Shown: positions 42,312-52,872, numbered from the stretch's first letter. The stretch is DNA of 64,000 nt from Streptomyces sp. CB02923 (GCF_001905005.1 NZ_LWKZ01000025.1:310001-374000); one strand, 5' to 3'. Program-made: numbers and translations. Notes: generated by a model from the sequence alone, not told the origin.

Positions 42312-43383
42312 CGGGGGCGCCTCCGTCCTTGGTGGCTCGGTGGGCGGTCGTCGCGGAGGCGGTGGGGCGGGGCGCGGCGGGCTGCGGGCCCGGTGCCTCG
42401 GGGGCCTCCGGTGCTTCCGGGGCGCCCGCGGTCGCCGCGTCGTCGCTCTGGAAGACCTCGGAGATGCGGTGCCTGCGCTGTTCCATCCGGACCAGGCCGA
42501 GGCCGAGGCCGGCGACGGTGTCGCGCAGCAGGTCGTACGTCTCCTCGCCGGTGGCGTCCACGTACAGCACGTGGGCGGCGGAGGCGCCGCTCTCCGAGCC
42601 GGGCGCCGCGGTGGTCGCCGCGACTCCGGCGCGGGCCAGGGCGGCCCGCAGCGACGCGGTGCCGTCCGGGTGCTCGTCGGTGTCCGTGACCTCGACGGCG
42701 AGGGAGGCGGTGAGCTGGGTGAAGTCGTCGGTGGAGGAGGAGCGCAGCAGCCGTCCGCCGTCGATGACGACGACGTGATCGCAGGTGCGCTCCAGCTCGC
42801 CGAGGAGGTGCGAGGTGACCAGGACCGATATGCCGAAGTCGGTGTGCACGCGGCGGATCAGGCCGAGCATCTCGTCGCGGCCGACCGGGTCCAGGCCGTT
42901 GGTCGGCTCGTCCAGGAAGACCAGCTGCGGGTCGTGGACCAGCGCCTGCGCGAGCTTGACGCGCTGCTTCATGCCCGTCGAGTAGCCGCCGATGGGCCGG
43001 TAGCGCTCCTCGTAGAGGCCGACGTGCCGCAGCGTGTCGGCGGTGCGCTCGCGCGCGGCGGTCGGCGGCAGACCCGACATGCGCGCCATGTGGACGACGA
43101 ACTCGGTGGCCGAGACGTCGGGCGGCAGGCAGTCGTGCTCCGGCATGTAGCCGACGCGCTCACGGATGGCGCCGCCCTCCCTGGCCACGTCGAGGCCGAG
43201 GACGGTCGCGGACCCCTCGCTGGCCGGGGCCAGGCCCAGCAGCAGCTTGATCAGGGTGGACTTGCCGGCCCCGTTGGCACCCACCAGGCCGGTCACGCCG
43301 GGGCCGATGTCAACGGTGAGCCGGTCCAGCGCGGTCACCCTCGGGTACCGCTTGCTCAGGCTTTCGGTCACGATCACAGTCAC
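42301..43383 (-). CDS. ABC transporter ATP-binding protein (first pair)
   Basis: 360-aa ATPase, first gene of the four-gene operon. Walker A LVGANGAGKST, signature YSTGMKQRVKLAQ, Walker B LVFLDEPTNGLDP and H-loop VTSHLLGELE are intact. The C-terminal part includes a 90-residue accessory domain and a disordered tail (APEAPEAPEAPGPQPAAPRP). GTG 43383 is chosen because it starts the conserved VTVIVTESLSKRYP strand and has GAGG upstream; the longer upstream opening has no family similarity. Confidence 0.93.
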   Translation of the reverse strand: MTVIVTESLSKRYPRVTALDRLTVDIGPGVTGLVGANGAGKSTLIKLLLGLAPASEGSATVLGLDVAREGGAIRERVGYMPEHDCLPPDVSATEFVVHMARMSGLPPTAARERTADTLRHVGLYEERYRPIGGYSTGMKQRVKLAQALVHDPQLVFLDEPTNGLDPVGRDEMLGLIRRVHTDFGISVLVTSHLLGELERTCDHVVVIDGGRLLRSSSTDDFTQLTASLAVEVTDTDEHPDGTASLRAALARAGVAATTAAPGSESGASAAHVLYVDATGEETYDLLRDTVAGLGLGLVRMEQRRHRISEVFQSDDAATAGAPEAPEAPEAPGPQPAAPRPTASATTAHRATKDGGAPDAA

Positions 43384-43628
43384 GTCCTCGACGGTAGTGG
43401 CGGGCACCACACCGGTCGTCAGACCTGGCGGCTGGATCGGCCTCCGACCACAGGTGTAGGGGCCCGTAGGGGAGCTCCCGCTTTCGGCCCCCCGGAGCCG
43501 GGGGGCCGCGGGGTTTTCCACAGGCTCGGACCGACCCCTTGACGTCGCCGCCAGGCATTGTCACATTCATCAGTGTCAAGTTACGGGCACGTACCGCGAT
43601 GGTCGGTTTACGGGACGGACGGTTGGCG

Positions 43629-44507
43629 ATGACCTCAGCGACAGGGGCCGCAGCGGCCCGGAGGGGCGGCGGGACCGGTGGATCCACCGCCGACCTGCGG
43701 GGGTTCAGAGAGGTGCAGCGACTGGCGTACGCCTGCGCCGAGGCGGTCGCCGCGCAGCTCAGGCCGGGGGTGACGGAGCGGGAAGCGGCGCGGATGCAGC
43801 GCGAGTGGCTGCGCGAGCGGGGTGTGCGGGACTGGTTCCACCTCCCCTTCGCCTGGTTCGGCGACCGTACGGCGTTCACGGACTTCCGCATACCGCTGCA
43901 GTTCTTCCCCACCAACCGCCACCTGGAGCCGGGGATGGCCTTCATCCTCGACATGGCGCCGGTCCACCAGGGTTATACGGCCGACATCGGTTATTCCGGC
44001 TGCCTCGGGCTCAACCCGGTCCACGACCGGCTGCTGGCCGACCTGGAGGCGCATCGCGAGCTGATTCTGCGCGAGGTGCGCGAACGCCGCCCGCTGCGCG
44101 GGATATACGAGGACGTCGAGCGGCTCATGGTTCGCCAGGGTTACGCGAACCGGCACCGCGCCTACCCCTTCGGCGTGATCGCCCACAAGATCGACCGGGT
44201 GCGGCCCCGCCGCTGGTCACCCACCCTCTTCGGGTTCGGCACGCAGTCGCTCAAGGGCCTGGCCTCCGACGCGCTGCACGGCCACCGGGACGGCTGGTCG
44301 CCGCTGTGGAGCCCGTACAAATTCTCCGACCACCCGCCGCGGCCCGGCCTGTGGGCGGTCGAACCACACCTTGGTTTCCGGGGCACGGGAGCGAAGTTCG
44401 AGGAGATCCTCGTCGTGACGGACTCCGCCGACCCGCAGGAAAGCGCCTTTTGGCTGGACGACGATCTGCCGCACGTGCGGCGCTGGCAGGAGGAGAAGGC
44501 CGCATGA
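43629..44507 (+). CDS. M24 family metallopeptidase-like protein
   Basis: 292-aa pita-bread-fold protein. Candidate metal ligands are the two Asp of DMAPVHQGYTADIGYS, His in FGVIAHKID, and two Glu (VEPHLGF and FEEILVV), so the dinuclear site of methionine aminopeptidase/Xaa-Pro peptidases seems retained, but the His region differs from the normal HGTGH. It may be a peptidase or a creatinase-like hydrolase. ATG 43629 is chosen on codon bias; ATG 43600 is possible. The stop overlaps the next start (ATGA), the first link of a four-gene operon. Confidence 0.83.
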   Translation: MTSATGAAAARRGGGTGGSTADLRGFREVQRLAYACAEAVAAQLRPGVTEREAARMQREWLRERGVRDWFHLPFAWFGDRTAFTDFRIPLQFFPTNRHLEPGMAFILDMAPVHQGYTADIGYSGCLGLNPVHDRLLADLEAHRELILREVRERRPLRGIYEDVERLMVRQGYANRHRAYPFGVIAHKIDRVRPRRWSPTLFGFGTQSLKGLASDALHGHRDGWSPLWSPYKFSDHPPRPGLWAVEPHLGFRGTGAKFEEILVVTDSADPQESAFWLDDDLPHVRRWQEEKAA

Positions 44508-46282
44508 GCAAGCCGACGGGAGCAGGGCTGGACGGCGCGCGGGAGCGCTGGGTCCGTACGGGCGGCGTGGAGCTGTGCGTCGCCGAGCTGGGTGATGCCG
44601 CGCGCCCCACGGTGGTGCTGGTCCACGGCTATCCGGACAGCAAGGAAGTGTGGTCGGAGGTGGCCCGCGGCCTGGCCGACCGCTTCCACGTGGTGCTGTA
44701 CGACGTCCGGGGCTGCGGGCGCTCCACCGCGCCCAAGCCGCTGCGCGGCGGCTTCACGCTGGAGAAGCTGACCGACGACTTCCTCGCCGTCGCGGACGCG
44801 GTGAGCCCGGACCGGCCGGTGCACGTGGTCGGCCACGACTGGGGCTCGGTGCAGGCCTGGGAGTTCGCCACGGTCCGGCACACGGAAGGCCGGATCGCCT
44901 CCTTCACCTCGATGTCAGGGCCGTCGCTGGACCACTTCGGCCACTGGATCAAGAAGCGCGCCACCCGCCCCACCCCGCGCCGCGCGGCCCAGCTCCTCAA
45001 CCAGGGCGCCAAGTCCTGGTACGTGTACATGCTGCACACCCCGGTCCTGCCCGAGCTGGCCTGGAAGGGGCCGCTCGGCAAGCGCTGGCCGAAGATCCTC
45101 CAGCGGGTGGAGAAGGTACCGGCGGGCGACTACCCGACGGCGTCCCTGCCCACGGACGCGGCACACGGCGCCTGGCTCTACCGCGACAACGTCCGTGCCC
45201 GGCTGCGCCGCCCGCGCGCCGACGCCTACGCCCACTGCCCGGTCCAGCTCATCACGCCCACCGGCGACGCCTTCCTGTCCCAGCGTCTCTACGACGACCT
45301 GGACCACTGGGTGCCGCAGCTGGTGCGACGCTCCCTCCCGGCCAAGCACTGGGTGCCGCGTACCCGGCCGGATCAACTGGTCGCGTGGATCGGCGAGTTC
45401 GTGACGTCGAAGGAGGAAGGCGACCCGGCCAAGGAGATCGTCGCCCCCGGGCCGTACGCCGACCGGTTCGGCGGACAGCTGGTCCTGGTCACCGGCGCCG
45501 CCAGCGGCATAGGGCGGGCCACCGCGTTCGCCTTCGCCGAGGCGGGAGCGCGCGTCGTCGCCGTCGACCGGGACGCCGAGGGAGCCGCCCGTACGGCCGA
45601 CCTGGCGCGGCTGGTCGGCGCCCCGCAGGCATGGGCCGAGCCGGTGGACGTCTCGGACGAGGCCGCCATGGAGAAACTGGCCGACAAGGTCGCCGCCGAG
45701 TACGGCACCGTCGACGTACTCGTCAACAACGCCGGCATCGGCCTGACCGGCTCTTTCTTCAGCACGACCACCGAGGACTGGAAGAAGGTCCTGGACGTCA
45801 ACCTGTGGGGCGTCATACACGGCTGCCGGTTCTTCGGCCGGCAGATGGCCGAGCGCGGCCAGGGCGGCCACATCGTCAACACCGCCTCCGCCGCGTCCTT
45901 CCAGCCGTCGAAGATCCTCTCCGCCTACGGCACGTCCAAGGCGGCGGTGCTCATGCTCAGCGAGTGCCTGCGCGCCGAGTTGGCCGGTCAGGGCATCGGC
46001 GTCACGGCCATCTGCCCCGGCATAGTGAACACGAACATCACCGCGACGGCCCGCTTCACCGGAGTCTCGGCGGACGAGGAGAAGCGCCGCCGCACCAGCA
46101 CGTCCCGCGCCTACGGCCGTCGCAACTACCCGCCGGAGAAGGTCGCCGACGCGATCTTGCGCGCAGTCGTCCGCAACGAGGCGGTCGTCCCCGTCACACC
46201 CGAGGCGCGCGGCGCCCATCTGATGTCCCGCTTCGCTCCGCGCGCTCTCCGCGCGCTCGCCCGTGTCGAGCCGCCCGTGTGA
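44504..46282 (+). CDS. Fusion of alpha/beta hydrolase and short-chain dehydrogenase
   Basis: 592-aa two-domain enzyme. Residues 1-300: alpha/beta hydrolase of the epoxide-hydrolase-like type, oxyanion HGYPDS (about 41), nucleophile Asp112 in VGHDWGS, RGCGRS, and a late His before VPRTRP. Residues 320-592: SDR with cofactor loop VTGAASGIG (about 328), NNAGIG, and catalytic Tyr475/Lys479 in YGTSK. The SDR part keeps the C-terminal RRNYPPEKVADAILRAV segment. Co-translated with the M24 gene upstream. A sequential hydrolysis-oxidation on a lipophilic substrate is a reasonable guess; from memory similar fusions occur in mycobacteria (EphD type). Confidence 0.9.
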   Translation: MSKPTGAGLDGARERWVRTGGVELCVAELGDAARPTVVLVHGYPDSKEVWSEVARGLADRFHVVLYDVRGCGRSTAPKPLRGGFTLEKLTDDFLAVADAVSPDRPVHVVGHDWGSVQAWEFATVRHTEGRIASFTSMSGPSLDHFGHWIKKRATRPTPRRAAQLLNQGAKSWYVYMLHTPVLPELAWKGPLGKRWPKILQRVEKVPAGDYPTASLPTDAAHGAWLYRDNVRARLRRPRADAYAHCPVQLITPTGDAFLSQRLYDDLDHWVPQLVRRSLPAKHWVPRTRPDQLVAWIGEFVTSKEEGDPAKEIVAPGPYADRFGGQLVLVTGAASGIGRATAFAFAEAGARVVAVDRDAEGAARTADLARLVGAPQAWAEPVDVSDEAAMEKLADKVAAEYGTVDVLVNNAGIGLTGSFFSTTTEDWKKVLDVNLWGVIHGCRFFGRQMAERGQGGHIVNTASAASFQPSKILSAYGTSKAAVLMLSECLRAELAGQGIGVTAICPGIVNTNITATARFTGVSADEEKRRRTSTSRAYGRRNYPPEKVADAILRAVVRNEAVVPVTPEARGAHLMSRFAPRALRALARVEPPV

Positions 46283-46379
46283 GTGCGGGCGCCACGGCGC
46301 GGGCAGGCCGGGGCGGGCGCGCCACCACGCCGCCCCGGCTCCGTCCCTCCCCCTCACGACCCACGTCAGGAGCTCCAGC

Positions 46380-47303
46380 GTGAGCACGAACCCCACCGGT
46401 CCGGAGGAGCACCACACGATCGCACCCCGCCGGGTCTCGTTCGACTGGCACGAGACCCCGCTGCACTGGATACCGGACGAACCCACCGCCACCCACGTCA
46501 TCAACGTGCTGCACCTGCTGCTGCCCGCGGGCGAGCGCTGGTTCGTCAAGGTCTTCAAGGAAGCCCTGCCGCTGGTCCGGGACCCCGCACTGCTCAAGGA
46601 CGTCAAGGGCTTCATGGGCCAGGAGGCCACCCACAGCGTCCAGCACGCCTACGTCCTGGAACACCTCGCCCACCAGGGCCTGGACACCGCCCCCTACACG
46701 AAGCACGTCGACTTCCTCTTCGAACGCCTCCTCGGCGAACAGCCCCCGTTCGCCGCCCCCGTACCCACCCAGGAGTGGCTGCGCTTCCGGCTCTCCCTCA
46801 TAGCCGCCATTGAGCAGTTCACCGCCGTCCTCGGCAACTGGGTCCTGCACGCCGAAGGCCTGGACCGGGCCGGCCCCGACCCGGTCATGCTCGACCTGCT
46901 GCGCTGGCACGGCGCGGAGGAGGTCGAGCACCGCGCCGTGGCCTTCGACATGTACGAGCACACCGGCGGCGAAGGCCTGCCCCGCTACGCCCGCCGCGCC
47001 CTGGGCATGGCTGTCACCGCGCCCGTCCTCCTCTACCTGTGGGCCTGGGGCGCCGCCTATCTCATACGGCACGACCCGCAGCTGGCCGGCCGTCTGCGCT
47101 ACTCCCTGCGCGAGCACAACCGGGCCGTACGCGCCCAGCTCCTGCCGACCTGGCGCGAGCTGGGCGCCGCCGTGCCGCGCTACCTGAAGCGGTCGTACCA
47201 TCCCTCGCAGGAAGGGTCGCTGCGCAAGGCCGTCGCCTACCTGGCGTCCTCCCCGGCAGCCCGCGCCGCGGCGGGCGCGGTGGGCCGCGCGGCCATCTCG
47301 TAA
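46380..47303 (+). CDS. Metal-dependent hydrolase family protein (PF10118)
   Basis: 307-aa protein of the predicted metal-dependent hydrolase group PF10118. The EPTATHVINVLHLLLPAGERWFV, GFMGQEATHSVQHAYV and WHGAEEVEHRAVAFDMYEH blocks supply a Glu/His set arranged like a ferritin-type di-iron site (ExxH twice). A membrane-associated segment (LGMAVTAPVLLYLWAWGAAYL) follows. GTG 46380 has AGGAG 8 bp upstream. It sits between the hydrolase-SDR fusion and the MerR gene, so it probably belongs to the same pathway. The reaction is not known. Confidence 0.88.
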   Translation: MSTNPTGPEEHHTIAPRRVSFDWHETPLHWIPDEPTATHVINVLHLLLPAGERWFVKVFKEALPLVRDPALLKDVKGFMGQEATHSVQHAYVLEHLAHQGLDTAPYTKHVDFLFERLLGEQPPFAAPVPTQEWLRFRLSLIAAIEQFTAVLGNWVLHAEGLDRAGPDPVMLDLLRWHGAEEVEHRAVAFDMYEHTGGEGLPRYARRALGMAVTAPVLLYLWAWGAAYLIRHDPQLAGRLRYSLREHNRAVRAQLLPTWRELGAAVPRYLKRSYHPSQEGSLRKAVAYLASSPAARAAAGAVGRAAIS

Positions 47304-47314
47304 GGAGCACCGCA

Positions 47315-48613
<1,299 letters not shown>

Positions 48614-48653
48614 CCGTTGCCGCCCGAGCGCCGGGACGGCCGAGCTCTCCGGC

Positions 48654-48750
48654 CACGGTCTGGCTGTGGTTCGGGGATGCGGTTCGACTGTGGTTCGGGA
48701 ACGTGGCTGGACTGTGGTTCGGGGGTGCTCCGGCCACGGTTCGGCTGTGT
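48654..48750. repeat. About 24-bp degenerate tandem repeat
   Basis: Three and a half copies of TGGACTGTGGTTCGGG with variable spacers, starting at 48661, 48684 and 48708, between the MerR stop and the stop of the secreted peptide gene. Confidence 0.8.
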
Positions 48751-48761
48751 GCCGCGGTGGG

Positions 48762-49064
48762 TCAGTCGAGGTTCATGTCACCGAAGACGACCTTGCTGTT
48801 CCAGTTGTTCCCTCCCCAGTTGTGCGATGCGGTGGACGGTGCGTAGGTGTGCTTGCCGATGGTGACGGCTCCGACGTCTCTGCCGTTGCGGCCACCGTCC
48901 CGCCCGAAGTGGCCGAGGTACCCGACGTCGCCCACCTCACCGAGTCGGCCGACCCGGCCGTCGTGGCTGTCGCGGCCGTCGGCGACGGCCGTGCCGGTGG
49001 TCAGCAGGGCGGCCGCGGCCGTCAGGGCCAGTGCGCCGAGGGTGGTGGCGTTGCGTACACGCAT
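48762..49064 (-). CDS. Small secreted protein
   Basis: 100-aa protein. Signal peptide MRVRNATTLGALALTAAAALLTTGTAVA, cleavage expected after residue 28; the 72-aa mature part is Gly/Asp/Asn/Arg-rich (VGRLGEVGDVGYLGHFGRDG) with a C-terminal HNWGGNNWNSKVVFGDMNLD that looks conserved-domain-like. No Cys. GAGGAAAG lies 8-14 bp before ATG 49064. I do not recognise the family; small secreted Gly/Asn-rich proteins of this kind occur in streptomycetes without known function. Confidence 0.75.
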   Translation of the reverse strand: MRVRNATTLGALALTAAAALLTTGTAVADGRDSHDGRVGRLGEVGDVGYLGHFGRDGGRNGRDVGAVTIGKHTYAPSTASHNWGGNNWNSKVVFGDMNLD

Positions 49065-49180
49065 GGGGCTTCTTTCCTCATCAGGAGTCGACGGGAGTGG
49101 ACTCCCTCATCCGATACCGCCACACCCCCGGCCGCCATCCGGCCGCGTGCACCCGGGGGACCGGGACGGCCGTCGCTCCG

Positions 49181-50545
49181 CTACCGGGCCGGGTCCGGGA
49201 TCCAGTTCCCGTGGAAGCCGTAGGGCACCCGGCCGGGCAGGTGGACCGTGGCCACCGGGTCCTTGGATATGTCCTCCGCGTCGAGGATGACGAGATCACT
49301 GGTATCGCCCGCGGCGTCGTAGACGTATGTGATCAACCACCCCGGCCCGCCCGGCCGGTCGTCCGCCGGGGCGAAGGCCGCTTCGGCGGGTGTGCGGCCG
49401 GGGGCGAAGTCGTGCCGGGTGCTGGTGCCGGTGTGCAGGTCGTAGCGGATCAGTGCGCCCGGTGTCGGGCCGGAACCGAGGCTCTCGGCGCGCGTGATGT
49501 GCCCGTACCGGGCGTCCAGGCCCGCCAGCCTGTCGTCGATGCGCGGAAACTCGCCCGACTGGTCGTCCATCTGCTCCTCGACGACCTTGCCCGACGCCAG
49601 GTCGATGGTCCACCGCCACAGAGTGGGCAGCGACTTCAGCTCGAACCCCGGGTAGCGGCAGACGTAGAGGACGATGCGCCCCTGACCGTCGTCGTACGCG
49701 TTCAGGGAGTGGAAGACGTAGCAGGGGTCGATGGGGAACCAGCGGACATCACTGTGCGGGTCGTCGCGGCGCAGCACGCCCAGCCGGGCGCCGTACTTCG
49801 CATCCCACACGTACGGCATACCGGACGACTGGCGCTCGTAGACGAGTGGGAGGTCCATGAAGACGACGTGTCCGGCCGTCAGGTGGAAGTCGTGCATCAT
49901 CGTGGGCGCCCCCACCTCGACGGGGCGGCTCACGACCAGGGCCCCGGCGGCGTCGGCACGGTGGTACGTCAGATACGGCGGCTCCGGGGCGCCGTACCCG
50001 AAGAAGTGCAGCTCGCCCGTGGTCGGGCAGGTCTTCGGGTGGGCGGTCATGGCGGTGGTCAGCCGGCCGTCGAAGTCGTACGGGCCGACGGTCTCCAGTT
50101 CGTGTCCCGGGCGGCAGTCGAGCTCGTGCGGGAAGGACGACTCGACCAGGGCGAGGGTGCGGCCCGCGTGGTGGACGACGTGGGTGTTGGCGACACCGGC
50201 GGTCAGATTGGCGTGTCCCCGCTGGTCACGGGTCGGTACACCGTCGGTGAAGGTCGGCGTGCGGACCCAGCGGTTGCGGTACGAGGCGGCCTTGCCGCCT
50301 TCCAGCCGGACACCGTGGACCATGCCGTCACCGAAGAACCAGTGCGGCGACGCGGCATCCCGCGGGTTGGGGCCGTTGCGCAGGTACCAGCCCGACAGCT
50401 CGGGCGGTACCGCACCCGTGACGGGCAGTTCGTGGGTGGTCAGTTCCTGCATCACCGGGGCGAAGTTGCCCGCCAGGTGCGGGGCCGGTGCGGAAGCGGA
50501 ACCGGACGCCGGGGCGGCGGATCCGGGAACGTGTGACGTTGTCAT
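49181..50545 (-). CDS. Carotenoid cleavage oxygenase family protein
   Basis: 454-aa non-heme iron oxygenase of the carotenoid/lignostilbene dioxygenase family. The four iron-binding His are in TAHPK, MMHDFHL, VFHSLNAYDD and the C-terminal YGFHGNWIP; the second-sphere Glu in VESSFPHELD is present. Start region ELPVTGAVPPELSGWYLRNGPNPR is the normal family N-terminus. Length is normal for bacterial members. ATG 50545 overlaps the stop of a membrane protein gene by 4 bp, and both lie divergent from a PadR gene. Substrate may be a carotenoid, an apocarotenoid or a stilbene. Confidence 0.94.
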   Translation of the reverse strand: MTTSHVPGSAAPASGSASAPAPHLAGNFAPVMQELTTHELPVTGAVPPELSGWYLRNGPNPRDAASPHWFFGDGMVHGVRLEGGKAASYRNRWVRTPTFTDGVPTRDQRGHANLTAGVANTHVVHHAGRTLALVESSFPHELDCRPGHELETVGPYDFDGRLTTAMTAHPKTCPTTGELHFFGYGAPEPPYLTYHRADAAGALVVSRPVEVGAPTMMHDFHLTAGHVVFMDLPLVYERQSSGMPYVWDAKYGARLGVLRRDDPHSDVRWFPIDPCYVFHSLNAYDDGQGRIVLYVCRYPGFELKSLPTLWRWTIDLASGKVVEEQMDDQSGEFPRIDDRLAGLDARYGHITRAESLGSGPTPGALIRYDLHTGTSTRHDFAPGRTPAEAAFAPADDRPGGPGWLITYVYDAAGDTSDLVILDAEDISKDPVATVHLPGRVPYGFHGNWIPDPAR

Positions 50546-51132
50546 GCGGGACGAGCCTCCTGAACGTAGGGGTGTCCGCCGGTCTTCTCCAGGAAGCGCG
50601 CTCGCGCACGCTCCGGATAGCTCGCGGTGAAACGCAGCGGGATGACGAAAGCACTGAGGTGGATGGAGATCATGGCGGTCAGACCGAGCCCGTAGGCCGT
50701 GACCAGGGCCTGGCCGGCCGCGGCGAACGTGAAGGACGCCGCCCAGGCCGCGGTGAGCACGTAGTTGATCCGCAGGAACAGCGAGGTCCGCCAGACCTCG
50801 GGCGGGGCCTTGCGGCGGGCTATGGCGAGGGTGAAGGGGCGGCGGGCCGCCATCGACCCCCAGGTGACGAGCGCGAGCCAGCCCGAGGACAGGGCACCGT
50901 CGTAGATCCGCAGGCCGCTGTCCGGGCGGAGGAGCGCCAGGACCGAGATCCCCGCGAAGAACACGAGGCTGCCGTACTCAAGAATCCGGAGCGACGGCGA
51001 CAGTCCCTCGGCCCGGTCCGCGTAGAGCACCACGCAACCGATCACCAAGGCCAGCAGCGCGGCCCACTGCCACGACGCCCAGGCCACGGCTCCGTACGCG
51101 ATCCATGGGAAAAACCCCCGCAAGAAGGTCAT
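50542..51132 (-). CDS. Membrane protein co-transcribed with the carotenoid oxygenase
   Basis: 196-aa protein with five or six membrane segments (FFPWIAYGAVAWASWQWAALLALVIGCVVLY, ILEYGSLVFFAGISVLALL, and others). It has no motif I can name; the pattern of two aromatic-rich segments then RRPFTLAIARRKAPPEVWRT between segments 3 and 4 may mark a conserved family. ATG 51132 (MTFLRGFFPW) is the best start, with AAGAAGG-like sequence absent on this strand but GGGG upstream. Overlaps the oxygenase gene start, so translation is coupled; possible role in substrate access or product export is inference. Confidence 0.8.
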   Translation of the reverse strand: MTFLRGFFPWIAYGAVAWASWQWAALLALVIGCVVLYADRAEGLSPSLRILEYGSLVFFAGISVLALLRPDSGLRIYDGALSSGWLALVTWGSMAARRPFTLAIARRKAPPEVWRTSLFLRINYVLTAAWAASFTFAAAGQALVTAYGLGLTAMISIHLSAFVIPLRFTASYPERARARFLEKTGGHPYVQEARPA

Positions 51133-51173
51133 GACTCTCGACTCCCCCGACCATCCAGTCACATTCCAACTTC

Positions 51174-51223
51174 GACATGTCAAAGCTAGAAGGTGTCGCG
51201 TTGACGTGTCAAGAGTGGAAGGT
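51174..51223. promoter_or_regulatory. Direct-repeat operator, candidate PadR binding site
   Basis: Two 21-bp direct repeats, GACATGTCAAAGCTAGAAGGT (51174-51194 first 20 shown as GACATGTCAAAGCTAGAAGG) and a variant at 51203-51223. The second includes the perfect palindrome TTGACGTGTCAA (51201-51212). The position between divergent genes fits control of both by PadR. Confidence 0.7.
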
Positions 51224-51229
51224 AAAGTG

Positions 51230-51871
51230 ATGGCCATGAGCCTCCGCCACGCCGTTCTGGGCCTGTTGGCCGAATCACCCGCCAGCGGCTACGACTTGAT
51301 GAAGACGTTCGACGCGTCGCTCGCGCACGTCTGGCCGGCCACCCAGAGCCAGGTCTACGGAGAGCTGAACAAGCTCACCGTGGCCGGCCTCATCGAGGTG
51401 GCCTCGCACGGCCCGCGCGGCCGCAAGGAGTACGCCATCACCAAGGCCGGCCGGGCCGAACTGCACCACTGGCTCACCGAGGTCGAGCCCGTCGGCCCGC
51501 AGCGTCATGACGGCCTGCTGCGCGTCTTCTTCCTCGGCGTCCTGTCGTCACTGGAAGCCCGTACGTACCTCCTGCAACAAGCCGAACGGTCCGCCCGCGC
51601 GCACGCCGGGTACCGGAAGCTGGCGGACGCGGGCTACTGGGAGGAGGAGATGATCGCGGTGTACGGGCGTATCGCTCTGGAATTCGGCCTGCGGCAGACC
51701 GCCATGGTGGAGGAGTGGGCCAACTGGGCTGCCAGTGAGATCAATTCGGACCTGGCCCGTCAGGCCGCGGAATCGTTCAGAGAGCAGGAAGTGGAGCAGG
51801 GAGCGGAGCAGGAAGTGAAGCAGAAGGGGGAGCAGGGAGCGGAGCAGGCGGAGACGCAAGCACCGGGATAA
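51230..51871 (+). CDS. PadR family transcriptional regulator
   Basis: 213-aa regulator with an N-terminal PadR winged helix (SLRHAVLGLLAESPASGYDLMK, VWPATQSQVYGELNKLTVAGLIE, RKEYAITKAGRAELHHWL) and a C-terminal Vir-type helical domain (about 95-185). The last 30 residues are a Glu/Gln repeat (REQEVEQGAEQEVKQKGEQG) from a 3' low-complexity tract. ATG 51230 is preceded by GGAAGG. Divergent from the oxygenase/membrane-protein pair across 97 bp that contain the direct-repeat operator; control of that pair, perhaps by a phenolic or apocarotenoid ligand, is likely. Confidence 0.93.
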   Translation: MAMSLRHAVLGLLAESPASGYDLMKTFDASLAHVWPATQSQVYGELNKLTVAGLIEVASHGPRGRKEYAITKAGRAELHHWLTEVEPVGPQRHDGLLRVFFLGVLSSLEARTYLLQQAERSARAHAGYRKLADAGYWEEEMIAVYGRIALEFGLRQTAMVEEWANWAASEINSDLARQAAESFREQEVEQGAEQEVKQKGEQGAEQAETQAPG

Positions 51872-52186
51872 GCCCCGCCCCACGGGAAGGGGCAGGGCAG
51901 GACCAGAGCGGGGAACGAAAAAGAGCAGGCAGAGCCAGGCCCCGGCACGCTCCAGGGGATCAGCTCCGCCCCCGGCCCCCGCACTCGGCCACCAGCGCAG
52001 CGCGGCCGTCACGATCATTGCCCGGCGCGCGTCGACGCCGATCCGGCGCCCCTGCCGCCCGCCTCCGTTGCCTCACCCGCGCCACCAACGTACGCAAGCG
52101 AACGTCCGTCCCCGGTACCGGACGTCGGCGGACGCCCGCCGCCCGCCACGCCACACGCCACCCGCCGGAACACTGCGCCCGCCCGG
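51872..52186. other. Intergenic region between converging genes, 315 bp
   Basis: A weak CCCCGCCCC/GGGGC repeat just after the PadR stop (51875-51897) could act as terminator. The rest is GC-rich without gene character. Confidence 0.4.
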
Positions 52187-52759
52187 TCACAGCCCAGGCG
52201 CACCCCAAACCGGAAACCACCGGCTCAGGTCCGCCTCGGTCTCCAGGTCGTCGGCGAGCATCGCCCGGACCTCCAGTTCGAGTGCGTTGTCGCGCTTCTC
52301 GGCCGCCCCGTCCGGCCCGGTTCGCGGGGCGAAGGGGTAGAACGTGCCGCGCTTGTAGAGGTAGACGAGCGCGAGCGACCTGCCCCGTTCGTCCTGGAAG
52401 CCCATCAGCGAGCACAGCAGGTGCGGGCCGAAACCGGCGCCCTCCAAGGAGCTGTTGACCGCGTGCAGGTCGTTCACCAGGCCCGCGGAGTCCTCGGGTT
52501 CGTGCCGCGCGAGCATCCATGTGTAGCCGTAGTCGTCCTGGCTGAACTCGGTCCGGCTGCCCAGGAGGCCGCGTACCTCCTCCTGGATGGCGCGGAACGC
52601 TCCGCCCTCGGCGCTCGCGAAGCACACCGAGCCCAGGCCGGTGGGCCGGAACCCGGCCGCGGCCTGCAGGGTCACGGCCGCCGAGGGGAGCGCGAACAGC
52701 CGGTCGAGGTCGGGACGTACCGGTTTGCTGCGTCCGAGGATGGCGTCCAGGAATCCCAC
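52187..52759 (-). CDS. pspAB: PspA-associated protein PspAB
   Basis: 190-aa soluble protein of the actinobacterial PspAB type: MGFLDAILGRSKPVRPDLDRLFALPSAAVTLQ start, FASAEGGAFRAIQEEV, YGYTWMLARHEPEDSAGLVNDLHAVNSSLE and FYPFAPR...ALELEVRAMLADDLETEADLSRWFPVWGAPGL end. Its partner PspA (phage-shock membrane-stress protein) is not in the window, but the neighbour htpX is the normal companion of this gene. Molecular role unknown; membrane-stress context is inferred from the family name and neighbour. Confidence 0.88.
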   Translation of the reverse strand: MGFLDAILGRSKPVRPDLDRLFALPSAAVTLQAAAGFRPTGLGSVCFASAEGGAFRAIQEEVRGLLGSRTEFSQDDYGYTWMLARHEPEDSAGLVNDLHAVNSSLEGAGFGPHLLCSLMGFQDERGRSLALVYLYKRGTFYPFAPRTGPDGAAEKRDNALELEVRAMLADDLETEADLSRWFPVWGAPGL

Positions 52760-52872
52760 GGTCTCTCTCCTTGATCCGTCGCTTTACCGCCGCTCCCGCC
52801 GATAACGGCCACTCCCACCGCCTGACCCATCCCCCTACGGCCGCCCTAGCTGCGTCTACGGGCCCAGCTGCG

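Noticed and set aside
49181..51871. Carotenoid biosynthesis cluster
   Set aside because: Only a cleavage oxygenase, a membrane protein and PadR are present; no phytoene synthase, desaturase or cyclase gene lies nearby.
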